Source of the DNA: DASSFG01 sp035547915
GTDB taxonomy: Bacteria > Planctomycetota > Planctomycetia > Pirellulales > JAICIG01
DNA: 64,000 bases
Direction: 5' to 3'
NCBI GenBank assembly: GCA_035547915.1
Contig: DASZTS010000119.1
Coordinates: forward strand, 48,018 to 112,017
Part shown: positions 52,211 through 60,314 of the stretch, in pieces
How the letters are laid out: every line of letters begins with the position of its first letter
Position numbering within the stretch: the stretch's first letter is position 1
The notes under the pieces: generated by a model
Database searches by the model: none
What the model saw: the letters and a program-made list of their open reading frames with translations, nothing else
What the model was told of the DNA's origin: nothing
Position numbers and translations under genes: made by a program

Positions 52211-52725
52211 CGCTCCGATCCGTTCTCTTCGGCCTTGGCTTTGAGGAGGGCTTTCTTCACGGTCTCGCGTTCGACCGGATCGTGCGGATGCTCTTTGTTC
52301 CAGAGGTCGCGGAGCTTCGCGGGCGTCAGCCCCTGTTCGCGGTTGAGGCGTAGCCATTCATGGTCGCGCTCGTAACAGGGACGCTTCGGCTTGCCGTCCC
52401 GGCCTGCCGCCCCGGCCGCGAGACGCGCCTTGCGCAGCATGAGCTTCTTCCAATCGCCGACCAGACCGTACTCCTGCACGCGTGCGATCTCGCGCTGCAA
52501 CGATTCCAACCGCTGCGTCAGGTAGCGCGCCTCGATCGTATCGCACCACCGCAGACCATCGTCGCTGCGCGTCCGATGCAAGCCCATGCGCGCCAATTCG
52601 TCATAATCGCGCACCGCCTGCTCATAGTTGCGTTCCAGGTCCTCCAACGCATCGACATCACCCGGCTCTCCGACGGGCTCGAGATCCTGCGGCAACTCAG
52701 CTCGATGCTCAATGCCTTCCGGCAT
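52207..52725 (-). CDS. Helical protein of unknown function, possibly phage-related
   Basis: A 172-residue protein. The ATG at 52725 has a perfect AGGAGG seven bases upstream, so a longer frame to 52890 is rejected. The sequence is mostly helical and charged: DALEDLERNYEQAVRDYDEL, then EARYLTQRLESLQREIARV, WKKLMLRKARLAAGAAG and DHEWLRLNREQGLTPAKLRD. The C-terminal half resembles a small helix-turn-helix region (GLTPAKLRDLWNKEHP) and could be a small-terminase-like or regulatory protein, but I cannot name a family. It is on the same strand as the phage-like block, from which it is separated by the ATPase/TOPRIM pair. The 3' end overlaps the TOPRIM gene by four bases. Confidence 0.68.
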   Translation of the reverse strand: MPEGIEHRAELPQDLEPVGEPGDVDALEDLERNYEQAVRDYDELARMGLHRTRSDDGLRWCDTIEARYLTQRLESLQREIARVQEYGLVGDWKKLMLRKARLAAGAAGRDGKPKRPCYERDHEWLRLNREQGLTPAKLRDLWNKEHPHDPVERETVKKALLKAKAEENGSER

Positions 52726-52910
52726 GACGACTCCTCCTGTTCCGAGGGACCGGGCCAACAACGACCGCGGCACGCGGCGGCTCGCATCCATCGCCAGCCC
52801 GTTCGTCCGGCGCCCTTGCCATCGGCCACGTCCCTCCCCACGGTATCCACGATTATACCGCAACCAGCCAGGGGCATGGCGCACGCCCAAGGTTTGACAT
52901 CGATTGGGGT

Positions 52911-52995
52911 GGGTGGCACGCTCTGAGGTCCTCCGAAGGGCGTGAAGCAGTGCTAATAGGCGGGTGGCACGCCCTGAGGTCCTCCGAAGGGCGTG
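52911..52995. repeat. R2 hairpin repeat, two copies
   Basis: Copies at 52911-52944 and 52962-52995 of about GGGTGGCACGCCCTGAGG followed by TCCTCCGAAGGGCGTG. CACGCCC pairs with GGGCGTG, with GAGG/CCTC inside. Two further copies lie at 54276 and 56671. They sit in the 520-base gap 52726-53245, which also holds an R1 copy and no gene. Confidence 0.75.
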
Positions 52996-53130
52996 TGTGC
53001 TTCGTTCGTTTGCATGGCTGTGGAATTGGAACCGTACCGAAGCGGGCGAAGTGGCCGGAAATGGGGCAACCCGATCAATGCTTCGCCACGCCCGTCGGAG
53101 GACTCAGAGCGTGCGGTGTGAGCGTACCTG

Positions 53131-53231
53131 AGAGCAACCGACAAGACCGGCCCGGGCCTTTGAAAAATCGGCGTTTCACGGCCGATTTTTCTCCCACGGC
53201 GCTCCAGCTTTCGGGTTTGGTCAGCCGCTCT
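53131..53231. repeat. R1 palindromic repeat, forward copy
   Basis: Begins AGAGCAACCGACAAGACCGG and ends GGTTTGGTCAGCCGCTCT. The core is AAAAATCGGC GTTTCACG GCCGATTTTT, a 10-bp perfect stem with a T-run. It lies 14 bases after the stop of the minus-strand methyltransferase, a good terminator position. Confidence 0.88.
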
Positions 53232-53245
53232 GAGCGATTCCGGGA

Positions 53246-54163
53246 CTATTGACGATAGCCGCTTTCACCACCGGTTTCATCGCCAGTAACGCCAACCCAT
53301 TGTTGCGCTGTATTGATTTCGATATTGCCGGTTCGCCGAAACACGAACTCGTTACACCCGTGGCCGGTCGTAGTCTTGAGATGTATTAGCATGAATCCGG
53401 TGTCGCGGAAGAAGTCGAACACCTGTTCCGGTCTGGCAACCTCGAATGGGTATCCGCCAGCCCAATCAACGAGGTCCGTCCAGACGTGCATTCCGCGGCC
53501 ATCCTGTTTGCGAAAGCTCTGGCGGTACCAGGCAGTGAAAGGCTTGAAGGGGTTTTTCAAACAGAGCAGCCAAAATACGCTCGTCAACATAGCGATCGCC
53601 AGCGACTTGCCGTAAATGGCCAGCCACGCGATGCCGACTACAAGAGGACGTAGACTGGGGGCACTGTTGTAGATGGCCTTCAGCCTTCGCCACCAATGAG
53701 AGACGTAATCCTGGTCGTTGTAGATAGACAGGCAAATCTGGCCATCATCGGCGACCAGCCGCGGCATGAATGAGATGGCCTTCCACATATCGCCGGTGTG
53801 ATGCAAGACGCCCCAGGCATACACGATGTCAAACTTTCCGAGAGATAGAACGTACGGTCCGACGGCCGATCCGTTTTCGATGATCCAGTTATCATCATCC
53901 GGAAAATATCGACGCTTCAATTCCAACGCGCAGGCGACGGATTGGGCGTCCGCATCGAAGGATCGAACCGTTGCTCCAAGGCGGCGAGCCGCGAGGCTGA
54001 ACAGGCCGCTGCCGCAGCCGACATCGAGGAACGATGTTCCGTCGAGGCGATCGACGCCAAGCGTTTGTTGGAGGGACCGTACGGCCGTAGCAATCCGGTC
54101 TTCGTCGAGAACATCAAGGAATCTCCGCCAGTTTTTTCCGAACGCAAATCTCTCCTGGCTCAT
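53246..54163 (-). CDS. Class I SAM-dependent methyltransferase with a hydrophobic insert
   Basis: A 305-residue Rossmann-fold methyltransferase. Motif I is TSFLDVGCGSGLFSLAARRL (~43-62), followed by an acidic residue in VRSFDADAQSV, and motif IV region is FDIVYAWGVLHHTGDMWKAI. An unusual hydrophobic stretch, LVVGIAWLAIYGKSLAIAML and SVFWLLCL (~174-203), lies in the C-terminal half and may dip into the membrane or bind a lipid-like substrate. The C-terminus has GYPFEVARPEQVFDFFRDTG, as in sugar or lipid methyltransferases of surface-polymer clusters. The substrate cannot be told. An R1 copy follows its 3' end; R2 and empty sequence lie upstream. Confidence 0.83.
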   Translation of the reverse strand: MSQERFAFGKNWRRFLDVLDEDRIATAVRSLQQTLGVDRLDGTSFLDVGCGSGLFSLAARRLGATVRSFDADAQSVACALELKRRYFPDDDNWIIENGSAVGPYVLSLGKFDIVYAWGVLHHTGDMWKAISFMPRLVADDGQICLSIYNDQDYVSHWWRRLKAIYNSAPSLRPLVVGIAWLAIYGKSLAIAMLTSVFWLLCLKNPFKPFTAWYRQSFRKQDGRGMHVWTDLVDWAGGYPFEVARPEQVFDFFRDTGFMLIHLKTTTGHGCNEFVFRRTGNIEINTAQQWVGVTGDETGGESGYRQ

Positions 54164-54275
54164 ATACGATTCCGGTTAGGTGGTGTCGGCCGACTCGAAA
54201 CGGGAAGGCAATTTTAGCAGGACAAATCGCCAACGGTACCAGGCAGTTATTCGATTAGCTATTGTTGCTCCCGGT

Positions 54276-54303
54276 GGGTGGCATGCTCCGAGGTCCACCG
54301 AAG
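54276..54303. repeat. R2 repeat, decayed copy
   Basis: GGGTGGCATGCTCCGAGG followed by TCCACCGAAG, lacking the closing GGGCGTG. It is in the 364-base gap 54164-54527, which holds no gene and no clear promoter. Confidence 0.55.
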
Positions 54304-54527
54304 ATTTGACGCGTGCTCGTTCGTTTCGGATTCACCGTTCGCAGTTCTGTGCGCAAACGAGCCAGACACGCCCTTCGCCAAGCCGCAGAGCGTGCAACTC
54401 CCCCCGGTTGCTAGGCCAGCCTCGTAACAGCGCGGCGGAGGTTGCGCTTTGAAGGGTGGATGGGACCGGTGACGCATTCAGAGCCCATACGGTTCATCCG
54501 TGCTCCAACCGCCCAAGGCCTACGAAA

Positions 54528-56630
54528 ATGTTCAGCAAGAAACGTCAAAATCAGCTTCGGAAACAACGTCGCACGTTCCATTGCGAGAATCTGGAACTGC
54601 GCACGATGATGTCGGCGTCGCCGTTCAGCCCGACCGCGGCGGTCTCCGTGGCCAATGACGCCACTCCGGCATCGGCGATGGTCGATACGCTGGCCCAGCC
54701 CAATCCGATCGGCACGACGGGGGGAAGCAATCTACTGACGAATCCGCCCATCGACCTCTCGGCAAACGCATTGAACCCCAACTGGTTCACGCCGGCGAAT
54801 ATCAATGCCGCCTACGGATTCGACAAACTGGGCCTCACGGGCGCGGGACAGATCGTCGCCATCGTGGAGGCCTACGATGTCTTCGACGAAGAGGCCATCA
54901 ATAGCAACGGCACGTACGGCAGCTATCTCGGCAGCCTGCAAGACGACTTGGATAAATTCTCCCACCAATTCAACCTCAACGACGATATCTACATCAACTC
55001 GACCTTGGGCACGACGGTGCCCTGGGCGGGTGACGCCATACCCGCCATGCCGCCACTCACCAAGGCCAATATCGGAACGGGATCCGACGTCTGGGTCTCG
55101 GAATGGGGGCGTGAAGCGGCGATGGACGTCGAGTGGGTGCACGCCATCGCGCCGGAAGCGCAGATCGACGTCATCGAAGCCCAGTCGAGCAGCCCGTCCG
55201 ACCTGCTCGCCGCGGTTGACGTGGCCCGCAACGCACCGGGCGTGAGCGTGGTCTCGATGAGTTGGTCGTTCAGCGAAACGGCCTCCGAGACCCAGGACGA
55301 CGATACCTACTTCACGACGCCGACCGGTCATTCGCCGGTGACGTTCATCGCCGCCAGTGGCGACGACGGCGGGCTCAACAACGATCCCAACTCGGGCGCC
55401 CGCTATCCGGCATCCTCGCCCTACGTGCTGGCCGTCGGCGCGACGAATCTGGCGTTGCAGGACGGTGGGTACGGGGGCGAGACGGCCTGGAGCGATACGT
55501 ACCAACAGGACGGTACGGTGCAGGGCTCCGGAGGTGGCATCAGCAGCTACGAACGCCAGCCCACCTACATGTATTCGTTCATGCCCTCGATCAAACGCAC
55601 GACGCCCGACGTCAGCTTCGTCGGCGACGTCGCCACCCCCGTCGCGACCTATCACGCCGAAGAGGGCGGTTGGCTGTTCGGGGCCGGCACCAGCTTCGCC
55701 ACGCAGGCCTGGGCCGGCACGGCCGCCCTGATCGACCAAGGGCGGGCCGCGGATGGCGAAGCGCCGCTGGGCCGCCTCAACCAAGACATCTATTCCCTGA
55801 ATGCCAACGATTTCCACGATATCACCAGCGGCAGCAATGGGTATGCGACGCTCACCGGCTACGACATGGTGACGGGCCGCGGTACGCCCAAGGCCAATGT
55901 ATTGGTACCCGATCTGATTGCCATCAAGGAACCGAGCCCGCCCGATACCGAGCCCACCTCCCCGGTCGGGCTGTCGGCCGACAATACGGGCATGTCTAAC
56001 CTGGACGCCAACGGCAAGTACGTCGTCGCGGTCTACAACGACATCCTCGAGCGCGCTCCCGATCCGGGTGGACTTGCTTATTGGACGAATCTGCTCGATA
56101 CGGGCACGGCCGTCAGCAGCGTGGCCCAATCGATCGCCCACAGCGCCGAGTATTACGCCAACTTCGTCATCAAGCCGGCCTTCCAATCGTTGTTGGGCCG
56201 CGCCGGTGGCGACGCAGAAGTGACCTACTGGACACAGCAGATGCAGAACGGCCTGACCGACCAGCAGTTGCAGGCCGCCTTGGTCGCGTCCGACGAGTTC
56301 TATAGCGATGCCGGAGGGACGGATACCGCCTGGATTGACGCGATCTACACACGGCTTTTGAATCGCACCGCCGACGCCGACGGCGAGAACTATTGGAATG
56401 GCCAGTTATCGGCCGGCGTATCGCGCGGCGACCTCGCCCGAGCGATCGCCAACAGCTCCGAGAACGACAAGCAACTCATCAACGACGACTACTTCCATTA
56501 CCTCGGCCGCGCCGCCGACGCAGACGGTTCTGCCTACTGGCTCGGTCAATTCGCCGCGGGCCAGACGAACGAAGACATCATCGCTGGCTTCACCGGCTCG
56601 TCCGAGTATTACCAGCAGCACACGAGCTGA
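54528..56630 (+). CDS. Sedolisin-like (S53) secreted protease with DUF4214 repeats
   Basis: A 700-residue protein. The ATG at 54528 gives a basic start and FHCENLELRTMMSA, a LEPR-XLL-like planctomycete leader. The peptidase domain (~75-480) keeps the S53 catalytic set: Glu196 and Asp200 in EAAMDVEWVHAIAPEAQI, Asp279 in FIAASGDDGG, and Ser389 in FGAGTSFATQAW. The usual Pro after GTS is missing, but the nucleophile is intact. A long propeptide, normal in S53 enzymes, is absent or short. Residues ~490-700 are four DUF4214-type repeats (YVVAVYNDILERAPDPGGLA, FVIKPAFQSLLGRAG, IYTRLLNRTADADGEN, YFHYLGRAADADGS), likely adhesion or anchoring modules. Probably secreted. Confidence 0.88.
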   Translation: MFSKKRQNQLRKQRRTFHCENLELRTMMSASPFSPTAAVSVANDATPASAMVDTLAQPNPIGTTGGSNLLTNPPIDLSANALNPNWFTPANINAAYGFDKLGLTGAGQIVAIVEAYDVFDEEAINSNGTYGSYLGSLQDDLDKFSHQFNLNDDIYINSTLGTTVPWAGDAIPAMPPLTKANIGTGSDVWVSEWGREAAMDVEWVHAIAPEAQIDVIEAQSSSPSDLLAAVDVARNAPGVSVVSMSWSFSETASETQDDDTYFTTPTGHSPVTFIAASGDDGGLNNDPNSGARYPASSPYVLAVGATNLALQDGGYGGETAWSDTYQQDGTVQGSGGGISSYERQPTYMYSFMPSIKRTTPDVSFVGDVATPVATYHAEEGGWLFGAGTSFATQAWAGTAALIDQGRAADGEAPLGRLNQDIYSLNANDFHDITSGSNGYATLTGYDMVTGRGTPKANVLVPDLIAIKEPSPPDTEPTSPVGLSADNTGMSNLDANGKYVVAVYNDILERAPDPGGLAYWTNLLDTGTAVSSVAQSIAHSAEYYANFVIKPAFQSLLGRAGGDAEVTYWTQQMQNGLTDQQLQAALVASDEFYSDAGGTDTAWIDAIYTRLLNRTADADGENYWNGQLSAGVSRGDLARAIANSSENDKQLINDDYFHYLGRAADADGSAYWLGQFAAGQTNEDIIAGFTGSSEYYQQHTS

Positions 56631-56670
56631 TCTTGGAGTGACCGAGGCAAATTGCATTGAGGTGCCCCGA

Positions 56671-56704
56671 GGTGGCACGCCCCGAGGTCCTTCCGAAGGG
56701 CGTG
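56671..56704. repeat. R2 hairpin repeat
   Basis: GGTGGCACGCCCCGAGG followed by TCCTTCCGAAGGGCGTG, 40 bases after the protease stop. CACGCCC/GGGCGTG pairing is intact. It is preceded by a short echo, GAGGTGCCCCGAGG. Confidence 0.7.
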
Positions 56705-56845
56705 AAGAAGCGCCAATCGCATTGTCCATTTCCGACTACGCGGACGCGTTCTCGTCCATTTCCTATTGATATGACTATGCGCTTGGAAAGCGACGGGTAG
56801 AGGACCTTCCGATTAAATGTCGCTATCGCTCTCCCAACTACCATA

Positions 56846-56946
56846 AGAGCGGCTGACAAAACCCGGAAGCGGGAGCGTCCGTGGGCGAAAAATCGGCCGT
56901 GAAACGCCGATTTTGTGGAGCGAGATCCGGTGTTGTCGGTTGCTCT
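56846..56946. repeat. R1 palindromic repeat, reverse-orientation copy
   Basis: Begins AGAGCGGCTGACAAAACCCG and ends TGTTGTCGGTTGCTCT, with the core AAAATCGGC CGTGAAAC GCCGATTTT. Flanks are ATA and AAC. The 483-base gap 56631-57113 contains this copy, an R2 copy and a promoter, but no gene. Confidence 0.88.
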
Positions 56947-56977
56947 AACTTGTGAGATGGAGAGGGGACGAAAATGC

Positions 56978-57005
56978 TTGACAAGGTATCGGATACGGCT
57001 AGATT
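56978..57005 (+). promoter_or_regulatory. Sigma-70-type promoter for the nucleoside transporter/TIR genes
   Basis: TTGACA (56978-56983), 16 bases, TAGATT (57000-57005). It lies about 110 bases before the transporter start and just beyond the R1 repeat, which would shield it from upstream transcription. Confidence 0.55.
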
Positions 57006-57113
57006 GGGCAGGTTGATCACGCGCAGGGGAAGGGAGGCCTCGACGAAGCATTAGCCGTCCTCGGCGAGGATTTGTCGTCGTCGGCCGCATAGAGACCGGC
57101 CGTGGACGGCCCA

Positions 57114-58514
57114 ATGGATCAGCCAAGGAACGACGAATCCGTCGACGGCGGCCTTCTCGAGGCCACGGGCGCGCCGCGGGCCGCTTCTCCACCGACGCCG
57201 TGGCTTCATCAGACGGCCTGCGGGCTTCTCGTCGTCGGCATCGGGGCGACTGCCTATTTCTTCCGCGACACGATCGGTGTGCGTGGTCAGGCCGCGTGTG
57301 GGCTGGCGTGTTTTCTGGGGATCGCCATCGCCCTGTCGGCGAATTGCCGGGCCATCAATCGCAAGACCGTCGTCTGGGGACTCGCTCTACAGGTGCTCTT
57401 CGCGGTCTTCATCCTCAAGGTGGAGCTGTTCGGAGTGCGCCCGGGCCTCTTCGTGTTCCAGGTTTTGGCGGAGAGCATCAAGACGTTTCTCGGCTTCAGC
57501 GAGGTCGGAGCGAACTTCGTCTTCGGCACCCTGGCCGATCCGGTACAGATGAAACGGGTGTTTCCCAAAAGTGGCGTGATCTTCGCCTTCGCGGCGCTAC
57601 CGACGATCGTCTTCGTCTCCGCATTCTTCACACTGCTGCACCATCTCGGCATCCTGCCGGTGCTGGTCACCTACGCGGCGAGGTTTATGAAATATGCCAT
57701 GCAGACCAGCGGCGCCGAAACATTGGCGGCGGTCGAAAACGTCTTCATGGGGCAGAGCGAAGCACCGCTGATCGTGCAGCCGTACATTTCCATTATGACG
57801 CGGTCGGAGTTCTTGGCGCTGATGACCGGGGGCATGGCGACGCTTTCGGGCGGTCTGATCGCCGTGTATATCGAAATGGGTGCCGACCCCGTGGCCTTGC
57901 TCGCCGGAGGCGTCATGTCGGCGCCGTGCAGCCTCTATCTGGCGAAGATCCTTCTGCCCGAGACCGAGGTGTCGGCAACCTCGGCGGAGGCGAAGCCCTT
58001 CACGGGCCGCCGCTATGCGAATTTTTTGGACGCCATCGCGACGGGGGCCTCCAACGGAATGCAATTGGCAATCAATATCGTGGCGATGCTGATCGCGTTC
58101 TTGGCCTTTCTGAAGCTGATCGATTACTCGCTGCAGGTACTCATACCGTCTCTTTCGTTACAGAAGGTGTTTTCTCACGCCTTCAGCCCACTCGCCTTCC
58201 TCATCGGCCTGTCGGGCGACGACGCGAGGGAGGTCGCCGATCTGCTCGGTACGAAGCTCGTCGCCAACGAGTTCGTCGCCTATTTGCGCCTGACGGGAGA
58301 ATCGCGGCGTATCCTCAGCGATCGCGCCTTCATGTTGGCCACCTTCGCACTCGCGGGTTTCGCGAACTTCGGATCGATCGGCATCCAGTTGGGCGCGATC
58401 GGTGGCATGGCGGAGGCGCGCCGCCGAGACATAGCCGCGTTGGGCTGGCGAGCGTTGCTCGGCGGCTTCCTCGCCACGTTGATCAATGCTTCGATCGCCG
58501 GGATGCTCTTATAG
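57114..58514 (+). CDS. Concentrative nucleoside transporter (NupC/CNT family)
   Basis: A 466-residue inner-membrane protein that should import nucleosides with protons or sodium. The first ~35 residues are polar, then about ten hydrophobic segments. CNT-type motifs include FFRDTIGVRGQAACGLACFL, GLALQVLFAVFILKVELFG, FVFGTLADPVQMKR, AFAALPTIVFVSAFFTLLHH, QTSGAETLAAVENVFMGQSE (substrate-binding Gln/Thr and Glu region), ATLSGGLIAVYIEMGADP and TGESRRILSDRAFMLATFAL. The ATG at 57114 is preferred over a GTG at 57102; neither has a strong ribosome site. The next gene begins 14 bases after the stop, so transporter and TIR protein are probably on one transcript. Confidence 0.9.
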   Translation: MDQPRNDESVDGGLLEATGAPRAASPPTPWLHQTACGLLVVGIGATAYFFRDTIGVRGQAACGLACFLGIAIALSANCRAINRKTVVWGLALQVLFAVFILKVELFGVRPGLFVFQVLAESIKTFLGFSEVGANFVFGTLADPVQMKRVFPKSGVIFAFAALPTIVFVSAFFTLLHHLGILPVLVTYAARFMKYAMQTSGAETLAAVENVFMGQSEAPLIVQPYISIMTRSEFLALMTGGMATLSGGLIAVYIEMGADPVALLAGGVMSAPCSLYLAKILLPETEVSATSAEAKPFTGRRYANFLDAIATGASNGMQLAINIVAMLIAFLAFLKLIDYSLQVLIPSLSLQKVFSHAFSPLAFLIGLSGDDAREVADLLGTKLVANEFVAYLRLTGESRRILSDRAFMLATFALAGFANFGSIGIQLGAIGGMAEARRRDIAALGWRALLGGFLATLINASIAGMLL

Positions 58515-58528
58515 CAAGGATTCAGTCG

Positions 58529-59557
58529 ATGCCAGAAATCAAGTTGATGATCAGTCACCAGAGCGACGAAAGCGAGTTGGCGCTCGCCTGGGCCAAGCTC
58601 TTGGGCAATATTTCCGCCGACGCCATCAAATGCTGGTTTTCGACCGACGATCGCCCGGCCGGAGGCATGCAGATCGGCAAGGAATGGCGCGAGAAGATCT
58701 ATGCCGAGATCGAAGGTGCGGCGGCCGTCCTGGCCATTCAGACGCCGCAATCTTCCGGGCGCCCCTGGATCATGTGGGAGTGCGGTACCGCGCAGGGCGT
58801 GCGCAAGGAACGAGGCATCATTCCGGTCGTGTATTCCATGTCCCCATCCTTCCTCAACGGCGGACCGCTCTCCTCGTACGAGATCTATCGCGGTGCTGAA
58901 AAGGCGTCGGTCAGGCGTGTTTGCGAGCAGCTCATGAGCGCGGCGGGTCTGGTCCTGCGCGACGCGACATTCGACGCCTTCTATCCCGACTATGAGGCGG
59001 ATATTCAGAGACATGCCGTGTCGCCGACGTCGTCGATTGCCGATTTCGGCGGCGGCAGGGGTGAAAAGATGGTGCAGGGATGGCTCGAGGCCGTCTGTTG
59101 GGCGCTCAGTGCGCCCGATTCCCCCGGAGACCTGACCATCAACGCGTTCGTCTTCCAACGCGACAAAAACCAGCTCGTGCGGCGCTACCTGTGGTGCCAT
59201 CGGCCCCGCGCCGAGCAAGCCAGCGTGACACGCTTCAGGATCGATGATGCGACCGCCGCCCAAGTGGTCGTGGTGAGATGTTTCCTGAAAGACGGCGTCG
59301 GCACCACGAAGGATCACGCGACGGCGGACGAAGTGCAACCCTTGCCCACCGATTTCGAGGGAAAGAAGGGCCCGGTTGACGTCGATTTGGCCTACGTATT
59401 GGCGGCGCCCATCCGATGTAGCGACGGGGTCTGGGGCGTCGTCGATTTCGACGCGAGCAATGATCGCGGCAAGGAGCGTCTGCAACAGGAAACGTCGATC
59501 GACGTTCTCTGTCGCGTGGCCTCGACCCTCGGTTATTTGATCGGCGACAAAGGCTGA
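58529..59557 (+). CDS. TIR-domain protein with a GAF-like C-terminal domain
   Basis: A 342-residue protein with AAGGA nine bases before the ATG. Residues 1-~130 form a TIR-like domain: LMISHQSDESELALAWAKLL, KCWFSTDDRPAGGMQIGKEW, AAAVLAIQTPQSSGRPWIMW and ECGTAQGVRKERGIIPVVYS. Glu84 in WECGTA is in the position of the catalytic Glu of TIR NAD hydrolases. Residues ~175-335 resemble a GAF fold (VQGWLEAVCWALSA, DLAYVLAAPIRCSDGVWGVV, DFDASNDRGKERLQQET). The layout, enzyme plus sensor, suggests that a ligand controls NAD cleavage or signalling. It follows the nucleoside transporter by 14 bases. I cannot tell if it is antiviral or regulatory. Confidence 0.8.
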   Translation: MPEIKLMISHQSDESELALAWAKLLGNISADAIKCWFSTDDRPAGGMQIGKEWREKIYAEIEGAAAVLAIQTPQSSGRPWIMWECGTAQGVRKERGIIPVVYSMSPSFLNGGPLSSYEIYRGAEKASVRRVCEQLMSAAGLVLRDATFDAFYPDYEADIQRHAVSPTSSIADFGGGRGEKMVQGWLEAVCWALSAPDSPGDLTINAFVFQRDKNQLVRRYLWCHRPRAEQASVTRFRIDDATAAQVVVVRCFLKDGVGTTKDHATADEVQPLPTDFEGKKGPVDVDLAYVLAAPIRCSDGVWGVVDFDASNDRGKERLQQETSIDVLCRVASTLGYLIGDKG

Positions 59558-59722
59558 GTTGCCGCGAGAGCAGCGAATGAGCGACGCGCCAACGGTCTCG
59601 ATCGGCGCCTGGCATCGGTTCTCGCATCCCCACGGCATGTCGACCATGCGGCGCTTCTTGCCCTGGCGAGTAGGCAAGGGTCAAATGGCCTGCGGGCATA
59701 TCAGGGCGACCGAAAGAACCCG

Positions 59723-60154
59723 ATGGCAGCAGAGAATCCGCAGCGCGTGCAGTTTTCGCTTCGCCTGCTCCTGGTCGCCACGGCCGTGGTGGCCGGAGCG
59801 ACAGCGACGGTGGCTGCCAAGCCATCGTTGGTCTCGGTGATTTCAACCCTGGCCTGCGCCGTCCTCTTGTTCTCGGTCTCGACCTTGGCTTTCATGAAGA
59901 CCGGCGGCACCCCCAAGGCATTCTGGCTGGGGATGGCCATTCCGACCGGGATTGCGGCGGTTGCCCTGGTGGTAAGCACCAGGGATTTCGTGTGGGTCGC
60001 CAGCTATTCGTCGGCCCTGAGCGCCATCAGCGACGAGCTGGCGCGGTCCAGGGATGCCGACCGGCTTGTCGCGGCAACGGCTTGGTGCATCGCCCCCATC
60101 AACGGCGCGCTCTGCGCCTTCATTCATTGGCTGATCTGGCCGAACCGCACGTAG
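59723..60154 (+). CDS. Small membrane protein with planctomycete FSLRxLL motif
   Basis: A 143-residue protein with four hydrophobic segments: VQFSLRLLLVATAVVAGATA, LVSVISTLACAVLLFSVSTL, FWLGMAIPTGIAAVALVVST and VAATAWCIAPINGALCAFIH. The N-terminal 'FSLRLLL' block is widespread in small planctomycete membrane proteins of unknown role. The last codons are part of an R3 repeat unit. It lies 165 bases after the TIR gene on the same strand and could be transcribed with it, although no functional link is visible. The segment 59558-59722 holds no gene. Confidence 0.65.
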   Translation: MAAENPQRVQFSLRLLLVATAVVAGATATVAAKPSLVSVISTLACAVLLFSVSTLAFMKTGGTPKAFWLGMAIPTGIAAVALVVSTRDFVWVASYSSALSAISDELARSRDADRLVAATAWCIAPINGALCAFIHWLIWPNRT

Positions 60155-60304
60155 GAGTTAGAGCCTTTCGGGAATGGGCAAGGAGGCGGGACGGCTGGCA
60201 CCAGGCGAATCGGGAAAAGGCGTACGAGCACGTAGGGGTTGTTAGAGCCTTTCGGGAACGGGCAAGGAGGCGGGACGCCTCCTCTACGGCTGGCACCAGG
60301 CGAT
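60147..60304. repeat. R3 direct repeat pair with hairpin
   Basis: Units at 60147-60208 and 60228-60304 share GCACGTAGG, TTAGAGCCTTTCGGGAA, GGGCAAGGAGGCGGGACG and CGGCTGGCACCAGGCGA. The first unit covers the final codons and stop of the small membrane protein gene. The second has an 8-bp stem, AGGAGGCG GGA CGCCTCCT (60265-60283), not complete in the first. It sits between convergent genes and may end both transcripts. Confidence 0.7.
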
Positions 60305-60314
60305 GCCGTCCCGG

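Noticed and set aside
57200..58528. An open frame running through the transporter into the TIR gene, suggesting a fusion protein.
   Set aside because: Only the part from 58529 reads as a protein. The upstream part is Arg-rich and overlaps the transporter in another frame.
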